Shown here: positions 59,199 through 64,000 of the stretch, piece after piece
How positions within the stretch are numbered: the stretch's first letter is position 1
Layout: the number at the start of each line of letters is the position of its first letter
Assembly: GCA_902809935.1 (NCBI GenBank)
Contig: LR778134.1
Coordinates: 2,170,001-2,234,000 of the forward strand
Length of the DNA stretch: 64,000 nt
Reading direction: 5' to 3'
Source: Ruminococcaceae bacterium BL-4
GTDB taxonomy: Bacteria > Bacillota > Clostridia > Oscillospirales > Acutalibacteraceae
The notes under the pieces: model-generated
Seen by the model: the letters and a program-made list of their open reading frames with translations, nothing else
Databases searched by the model: none
Told to the model about the DNA's origin: nothing
Position numbers and translations under genes: made by a program

Positions 59199-59768
59199 TT
59201 ACAGATCCGGAATGGTCTCTTTTAGACTCTTCATCGCAAGGAGTGTCTTTGAGATCAATTCATCCATTGTCCAACCCAGCATTTCGGCACCTTTTCGAAT
59301 GACATCCCGAGAACAGCCGGCTGCAAACTTTACATCTTTAAACTTTTTCTTGACGGATTTCGGTTCCATATCCATAATGCTGCGGCTGGGTCTTACAAGA
59401 GCAACCGCACCGATCAAACCTGTCAGCTCATCGACCGCATAAAGTACCTTTTCCATCATCAATTTAGGTTCAATATCCACACGGATTCCCCATCCATGAC
59501 TCGCCGTTGCACGAATCAATTCCGGATCCAGATCCAATTCTTTCATGAGTTCCTGACTTTTTACGCAATGTTCTTCCGGCCAGCGCTCAAAATCCAGATC
59601 ATGGAGCATCCCCACAGCACGCCAAAAATCCACTCGCTCAGGATCATATTCCTTTGCAAAATATCCCATGACTCCCGAAACGATTTCTCCATGCCGCAAA
59701 TGGAACGCATCTTGATTGTACTTTTCCAAAATCTTTCTGGCCTCATCAACCGTTGGTACATAAGACAT
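59199..59768 (-). CDS. HD-domain phosphohydrolase-like protein
   Basis: 189 residues. Metal-binding pattern His27 (LRHGEIV), His-Asp in GMLHDLDFERWPEEH, and Asp in YAVDELTGLIGAVALVRP is that of HD hydrolases acting on nucleotides or phosphoesters. HGWGIRVDIEP and KFAAGCSRDVIRKGAEMLG are conserved in this clostridial family. Middle gene of a three-gene operon with a PatB-type lyase in front (11-base gap). Substrate unknown. Confidence 0.82.
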   Translation of the reverse strand: MSYVPTVDEARKILEKYNQDAFHLRHGEIVSGVMGYFAKEYDPERVDFWRAVGMLHDLDFERWPEEHCVKSQELMKELDLDPELIRATASHGWGIRVDIEPKLMMEKVLYAVDELTGLIGAVALVRPSRSIMDMEPKSVKKKFKDVKFAAGCSRDVIRKGAEMLGWTMDELISKTLLAMKSLKETIPDL

Positions 59769-59779
59769 AAAAGTCCCTC

Positions 59780-60958
59780 CTAATTTAATCCATCAATTGC
59801 CCATTTCAAACGATCCATCGCTATTTCCAGAATGGAACGAGGACAAGCAATGTTCATTCTCTGAAAGCCCTCTCCGCCCTGTCCGAAGATTGGACCATCA
59901 TCTAACCACAACCGTGCTTTCTTTGTAATAAAATCATCCAATTCAGACGGCGAAAGCTTCAATGCACGAAAATCAAGCCAAAGTAAATAAGTTCCTTCCG
60001 GCTCAATGAGATGGATCTGCGGCAGCTTTTCGGCAAGATATTTCCGCACAAAATCAAGGTTTTCTTTAAGATAGGAAGACAACTCTTTGAGCCACAGGTC
60101 TCCATACCGATAAGCAGCCTCACAGGCGACTGTGCCCAACTGATTTGGCCCCACATAGCCTGTCTTTTTGATTTCTTGGTCGAGCTTTTTCCTCAAGGAC
60201 TCATTCGGAACGAACAGATTGCTCACCTGCAGCCCTGCAAGATTAAAGGTTTTACTCGGCGCCGTACAAAGAATACAATTCTGTGCAAAAGTTTCACTCA
60301 ACGACGGAAACATCATATGAGAAAATCCTGGATAAGTAAAATCGCAGTGAATCTCATCTGATACGACTAATACCTGATGTGCAAGGCAGATCTGCCCTAT
60401 CCGCATTAATTCTTCCCTTTTCCAGACACGTCCAATCGGATTATGTGGACTGCAGAGAAGAAAAAGCTTTACATGATTTTTTACAATTTTCTCTTCAAAA
60501 TCTTTAAAATCAATCTCATAATGCCCGTTATGAAGGCACAATTCATTGATAACAAGTTTTCTACCGTTATTGACAACAACTTTTCCAAACGGGTAGTAAA
60601 CAGGCTGCTGAATCAAAACAGAATCCCCAGGTTCAGTAAATGCTCTTACCGAAGCAGAAAGTCCAAATACAACGCCCGGCGAAAAGACAAGCCACTCCGC
60701 TTTTGGGAAAAATCCATGATGCTTGAGAAACCAGTTGGAAACTGCTTCCATATAAAGCTCTTTTGGCTGTGTATAACCAAAAATACCATAATCACAAGCT
60801 TTATGCAGTGCTTCCCGAACTTCCGGAGGTGAAGGAAAATCCATATCTGCCACCCACATTGGAAGTATATCCTGCGGTTTTCCCAATTCCCTGGTAAAAT
60901 CGTATTTAATGGAATTGCTTCCTCTCCGGTCAACCACTTGGTCAAAATGGTAATTCAT
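59780..60958 (-). CDS. PatB/MalY-type aminotransferase, probable cystathionine beta-lyase
   Basis: 392 residues, class I/II PLP enzyme. ILPMWVADMDFPSPPEVREAL and FSPGVVFGLSASVRAF at the N-terminus, CSPHNPIGRVW, SDEIHCDF with PLP-binding Asp, and the PLP Lys in APSKTFNLAGLQ mark the PatB/MalY group, which splits C-S bonds of cystathionine or cysteine. ATG after AAGGGAG; a TTG two codons upstream is too close to that site. First gene of the operon. Confidence 0.9.
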   Translation of the reverse strand: MNYHFDQVVDRRGSNSIKYDFTRELGKPQDILPMWVADMDFPSPPEVREALHKACDYGIFGYTQPKELYMEAVSNWFLKHHGFFPKAEWLVFSPGVVFGLSASVRAFTEPGDSVLIQQPVYYPFGKVVVNNGRKLVINELCLHNGHYEIDFKDFEEKIVKNHVKLFLLCSPHNPIGRVWKREELMRIGQICLAHQVLVVSDEIHCDFTYPGFSHMMFPSLSETFAQNCILCTAPSKTFNLAGLQVSNLFVPNESLRKKLDQEIKKTGYVGPNQLGTVACEAAYRYGDLWLKELSSYLKENLDFVRKYLAEKLPQIHLIEPEGTYLLWLDFRALKLSPSELDDFITKKARLWLDDGPIFGQGGEGFQRMNIACPRSILEIAMDRLKWAIDGLN

Positions 60959-61016
60959 AAACAATTACTCCCTTTTCATTTTTGGGATTATTCCTTAACA
61001 ATTCTTCTGTTCTTTT

Positions 61017-61044
61017 ATATTAGCACCTGGTTTTTGATTGTCAA
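61017..61044 (-). promoter_or_regulatory. Promoter of patB-HD-reductase operon
   Basis: Minus strand TTGACA (61044-61039), 16 bases, TAATAT (61022-61017). Directly abuts the clpE terminator. Confidence 0.65.
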
Positions 61045-61045
61045 G

Positions 61046-61089
61046 AAAAGAGCCGACAATTCCATTTTTAATTGGTCTTGTCGGCTCTT
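61046..61089 (-). terminator. Terminator after clpE
   Basis: 12-bp perfect stem AAGAGCCGACAA / TTGTCGGCTCTT, 18-base loop, then TTCTTGAC after TTTT on the minus strand. Confidence 0.85.
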
Positions 61090-61096
61090 AATTTCT

Positions 61097-63391
61097 TTAT
61101 TTTAGAATATTCAGTTTGATTCCATTTTCATCGGCCGTCAAAGAAACTCCAGTTAATGTTATATCACCGGAATCAATGATTGCTGTTGCTAAACGGTCTT
61201 CCACTTCTTTGCGAATCAGATTGCGCAAGTCGCGTGCACCGCTCTTTTTCCCATGAGCGTGCTCCGCAAGCCAGCGAGTCGCTTTTTCATCATAGGTGAA
61301 AATGGTCCCACGTTCCTTGAGTGTTCCAACATATTCATTCAGCATTAAGGCAGCAATTTTTTGGAAATCATCTACACTCAGCTGACGGAAAACAATAATC
61401 TCATCTACACGGCTCAGGAATTCCGGACGCAAAAAGTCAGAAAGTCCCTTCATTGCACGTTCGCGGGTAATCTCCTGATCGCTTCTAGCAAAGCCAAGGC
61501 TGCCCTCTTTCAAATTGCTGCCGGCGTTACTAGTCATCACAATCACAGTATTCTCAAAATTGACCGTACGGCCGTGTGCATCTGTGATACGTCCTTCATC
61601 AAGGATCTGCAGCAGAATGTTCATCACATCTGGGTGTGCTTTTTCAATTTCATCAAAAAGGAGCACGCTATAAGGACGACGACGAACCTTTTCTGTAACC
61701 TGTCCGGCCTCATCATAACCTACATATCCCGGAGGAGAACCGATAATGCGGGAAACACTGTGCTTCTCCATAAATTCGCTCATATCAAGGCGAATGAGCG
61801 TCTCCGGTGTATCAAACAGTTCCTGTGACAAAACCTTGACCAGTTCGGTCTTTCCAACGCCTGTTGGTCCAACAAAGATAAAACTTGCCGGACGGCGGCG
61901 AGGGCTCAGCTGAACTCTGCTGCGGCAAATTGCATCAGAAAGCGCCTTAACAGCTTCTTCTTGACCAATCACCTTCTGATTCAGAGTGTTATCAAGATGT
62001 GCGAGCTTTTTCAGCTCATTTTCACGAATACGGCTGGCAGGAATTCCGGTCCAAAGCTCAATTACCTTTGCAAGATCTGCTTCCTCTACCGGTGCTCCCA
62101 AAGCAAGCGGCGCCAACTGTACTTCTTTTTGCTCTAATTTAGAGATTTCCGTACGAACTTCGGCCAGCTTTTTATAATCCGGCTCTGCCCCTTCGGCAGT
62201 CAGTGTCTCTTCTTCTTTACGCAGATCATCTAACCGTTCCGAAGTTCGATCGTATTCCTCCATCGGCTTATTCCGCAGTGCTGCGCAGGCACAGCTTTCA
62301 TCCAAAAGATCAATCGCCTTATCCGGCAGAAAACGATCCGTAATATAGCGTTCCGAAAGTACAACCGCTCTGCGGCACAAGTCGTCGCTGACTCTTACAC
62401 GATGAAAGTTCTCATAATAGGATTTAATACCTTTAAGCACTTCGGTTGCTTCCTTCGTAGAAGGCTCTGCAATCGTTACCGGCTGAAAGCGGCGCTCTAA
62501 AGCCGTATCTTTTTCGATATGCTTACGATACTCTGTAAAAGTAGTCGCACCGATCACCTGAATCTCTCCACGAGAAAGTGCAGGCTTTAAAATATTGGCA
62601 GCATTCATACTACCCTCGGCATCTCCTGTACCAACGAGATTATGCACCTCATCAATAAAGAGAATAATATTGCCTTCTGCCTTGACCTCATCGATCAATC
62701 CTTTAATTCGGCTCTCAAACTGGCCTCTAAACTGTGTGCCTGCTACCAGCGCAGTCAAATCCAACAGATGGATTTCTTTTTTCCGCAGTCTTGCAGGTAC
62801 ATCTCCAGAAGCAATTCTCAGAGCAAGCCCTTCTGCAACGGCTGTCTTGCCTACACCAGGTTCACCAATCAGGCATGGATTATTCTTTGTCCGGCGAGAC
62901 AAAATCTGAATGACACGGGCGATCTCTTTCTCTCTGCCAACAATGGCATCAATTTGGTTTGCCCGCGCTTTAGCGGTCAAATCAGTACAATAAGCATTCA
63001 GGTACTTCCGCTTACTCTTTGGTTTTTCCCTTTTCTCCTTTTGTCCCGTTCTGGCACCGTTCCCATTAGAAGATGAATCGCCCTGACTTCCGGATGAACC
63101 CGCGTGAAAAACATTTTGCAGAAAATTCGGGAAGGTTGCTGCACCACCCGGTGTAAACGAATCGTCACCGTCTTCCCCATCGGTATCTTCGGGATTCATG
63201 AGTGCACCCCATTCGTTTTCCATTGCTTCCATCTGTTCCTCGGTAATTCCCATCTTATTCATCAGGTCATCAACCTGTTTGATTCCAAGTTCTTTCGCAC
63301 AAACCAGGCACAGTCCCTGCGTATCATTGGAATCCGCTGACTGTGAAACAAAGACCACTGCCGGCCGCTTATGGCATCTAGAACATAACAT
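61097..63391 (-). CDS. clpE: ATP-dependent Clp unfoldase, ClpE type
   Basis: 764-residue Hsp100 with two AAA+ modules. N-terminal zinc finger CSRC...CLVC (Cys3, 6, 28, 31) replaces the ClpC N-domain and marks ClpE. Low-complexity linker at 60-125 is rich in Gly, Ser and Asp. Module 1: Walker A GEPGVGKT, Walker B IILFIDEVHN. Module 2: Walker A GPTGVGKT, Walker B VLLFDEIEKAHP. The loop SLGFA supplies the LGF tripeptide that docks to ClpP. No CtsR box was found upstream; a TATAAT occurs at minus strand 63429-63424. Confidence 0.92.
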   Translation of the reverse strand: MLCSRCHKRPAVVFVSQSADSNDTQGLCLVCAKELGIKQVDDLMNKMGITEEQMEAMENEWGALMNPEDTDGEDGDDSFTPGGAATFPNFLQNVFHAGSSGSQGDSSSNGNGARTGQKEKREKPKSKRKYLNAYCTDLTAKARANQIDAIVGREKEIARVIQILSRRTKNNPCLIGEPGVGKTAVAEGLALRIASGDVPARLRKKEIHLLDLTALVAGTQFRGQFESRIKGLIDEVKAEGNIILFIDEVHNLVGTGDAEGSMNAANILKPALSRGEIQVIGATTFTEYRKHIEKDTALERRFQPVTIAEPSTKEATEVLKGIKSYYENFHRVRVSDDLCRRAVVLSERYITDRFLPDKAIDLLDESCACAALRNKPMEEYDRTSERLDDLRKEEETLTAEGAEPDYKKLAEVRTEISKLEQKEVQLAPLALGAPVEEADLAKVIELWTGIPASRIRENELKKLAHLDNTLNQKVIGQEEAVKALSDAICRSRVQLSPRRRPASFIFVGPTGVGKTELVKVLSQELFDTPETLIRLDMSEFMEKHSVSRIIGSPPGYVGYDEAGQVTEKVRRRPYSVLLFDEIEKAHPDVMNILLQILDEGRITDAHGRTVNFENTVIVMTSNAGSNLKEGSLGFARSDQEITRERAMKGLSDFLRPEFLSRVDEIIVFRQLSVDDFQKIAALMLNEYVGTLKERGTIFTYDEKATRWLAEHAHGKKSGARDLRNLIRKEVEDRLATAIIDSGDITLTGVSLTADENGIKLNILK

Positions 63392-63502
63392 ACTTATTCA
63401 CCACTCCTCTCAGCAGTTAATTTATTATAATCCCTCATGAACGCCGAAATATCAATAAATTTTGAATATTTTGTATTCTTTTCAAATCAAGTGCAAACTT
63501 TT

Positions 63503-64000
63503 TTAATCTTTTCGGTCTGATGTGATCTGTTTATCCATCACCTCATTGATGTCCAAGTGGTTTTCCGGATCATCGCTTCTAAGGATCGAAAGGAAAATGA
63601 AAAAATATCGAATCAACGCATAAATCATAAAGAATGCCGTAATGCTGAGCAAAACGACCGTAAGTGTCCTATTATCAACATTCCAGATTCTCATAGCCAC
63701 AATGGTGACAAAAGAGATGTAAAACAGAATGGTCGCAATTTTCCCGTACCATTTGGAACCACAAGGCTTTTTTCTCTTTTTGATCAGAACTAGTGCTGCA
63801 ATTACCATGCTGACTTCCTTGATAATAAAGATCAAAAAGAAAGGCAGCAAAAACGAATACTGAATTGCAAGACAAAGGGCAACCGATCCTTGCGTCAGTT
63901 TATCCGAAAGAGGATCCAGCATTTTCCCAAGCTCCGTAAATTGGTTAAAATGGCGCGCTACAAAGCCATCTAATGCATCTGTAATACCAGAAATAATCAA
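63503..64000 (-). CDS. CDP-alcohol phosphatidyltransferase family protein, N-terminus outside window
   Basis: The 165 visible residues start inside the catalytic motif: D-x2-DG-x2-AR-x8-G-x3-D-x3-D is seen in TDALDGFVARHFNQF and ELGKMLDPLSDKLTQ, which binds the CDP-alcohol and metal ions. Four further membrane helices follow and a charged tail ends the protein. It is probably phosphatidylglycerophosphate synthase or a close relative in membrane lipid synthesis; because the start is missing I give no symbol. Confidence 0.88.
   Translation of the reverse strand: MIISGITDALDGFVARHFNQFTELGKMLDPLSDKLTQGSVALCLAIQYSFLLPFFLIFIIKEVSMVIAALVLIKKRKKPCGSKWYGKIATILFYISFVTIVAMRIWNVDNRTLTVVLLSITAFFMIYALIRYFFIFLSILRSDDPENHLDINEVMDKQITSDRKD

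Noticed and set aside
1-64000. CRISPR array, prophage, transposon or defence island
   Set aside because: No regularly spaced repeats, no transposase or phage structural genes, no recognisable defence genes; only the small tmRNA-linked remnant suggests mobility.

Overview
The window looks like a chromosomal segment of a low-to-mid-GC, spore-forming, fermentative anaerobe of the class Clostridia, probably an Oscillospirales/Ruminococcaceae-type lineage. This is an inference from gene content: an intact sporulation sigma factor (sigK), a complete Rnf ferredoxin:NAD+ complex, acetate kinase and L-lactate dehydrogenase, Rrf2/thioredoxin redox control, 4Fe-4S uracil-DNA glycosylase, ClpE, strong AGGAGG ribosome sites and the ffs-dnaX-ybaB-recR order. 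No phage, transposase, CRISPR array, rRNA operon or classical defence island was seen.

Layout. 1-1.6 kb: uppS (partial), frr and pyrH, one minus-strand housekeeping operon. 1.7-5.5 kb: sigK, a divergent RpiR regulator/MATE efflux pair, and a small CmpB-type membrane protein. 5.5-9.4 kb: SRP RNA, dnaX, ybaB, recR, smpB and tmRNA, the translation-rescue and replication-repair block. 9.4-10.4 kb: a small decayed island bounded by two copies of the last 12 bases of the tmRNA gene. 10.5-12.4 kb: a membrane FMN-binding protein, TspO and a 46-residue protein. 12.5-16.8 kb: a TPP-riboswitch-controlled thiamin salvage operon (thiM-thiE-HAD-thiD-cytX). 17-21 kb: MutT, AlkD-like, flavodoxin-like, DUF6465, a 2-hydroxyacid dehydrogenase and a small membrane protein. 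21-25 kb: metNIQ methionine importer, trmB and ybaK. 25-32.3 kb: apbE, a NusG-domain-II protein, a Gx transporter, then rnfCDGEAB. 32.4-38.8 kb: ldh, a GDSL hydrolase, PepV-like dipeptidase, a pseudogene, a class-I amidotransferase hydrolase and an amino acid:Na+ symporter. 39-42.2 kb: LysE exporter with its Lrp regulator, an unusual MerR fusion and tRNA-Lys. 42.4-48.5 kb: DUF6056 membrane protein, Rrf2-thioredoxin, ackA, tmcAL and a mutarotase-like protein. 48.5-53.5 kb: LysR/glutaminase/AGCS symporter and a Cys-rich FAD oxidoreductase. 53.7-58 kb: UDG, a YuiD-like protein, and a second TPP riboswitch heading a thiamine/HMP ABC importer operon. 58-64 kb: a three-gene PatB-HD-reductase operon, clpE and a partial CDP-alcohol phosphatidyltransferase.

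How the genes fit together. Energy: Rnf couples ferredoxin and NAD+ to an ion gradient; its RnfG and RnfD subunits carry flavinylation motifs that the first gene of the cluster, apbE, can modify. A free-standing FMN-binding membrane protein at 10.6 kb is a further likely ApbE client. The ion gradient could feed two AGCS amino acid symporters, one beside a glutaminase. Vitamins: two TPP-riboswitch operons hold salvage enzymes and two different precursor transporters; thiC and thiG are not here, which suggests scavenging of pyrimidine and thiazole precursors. Acetate: ackA sits head to head with tmcAL, whose product uses acetate and ATP.

The items most worth a second look are the MerR-zinc ribbon-degenerate methyltransferase fusion, the island at the tmRNA end, the HAD phosphatase inside the thiamin operon, the ferredoxin-like Cys motif inside a GidA/TrmFO-like oxidoreductase, and the unexplained PatB-HD-reductase operon. 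No complete unknown system stands out with certainty.
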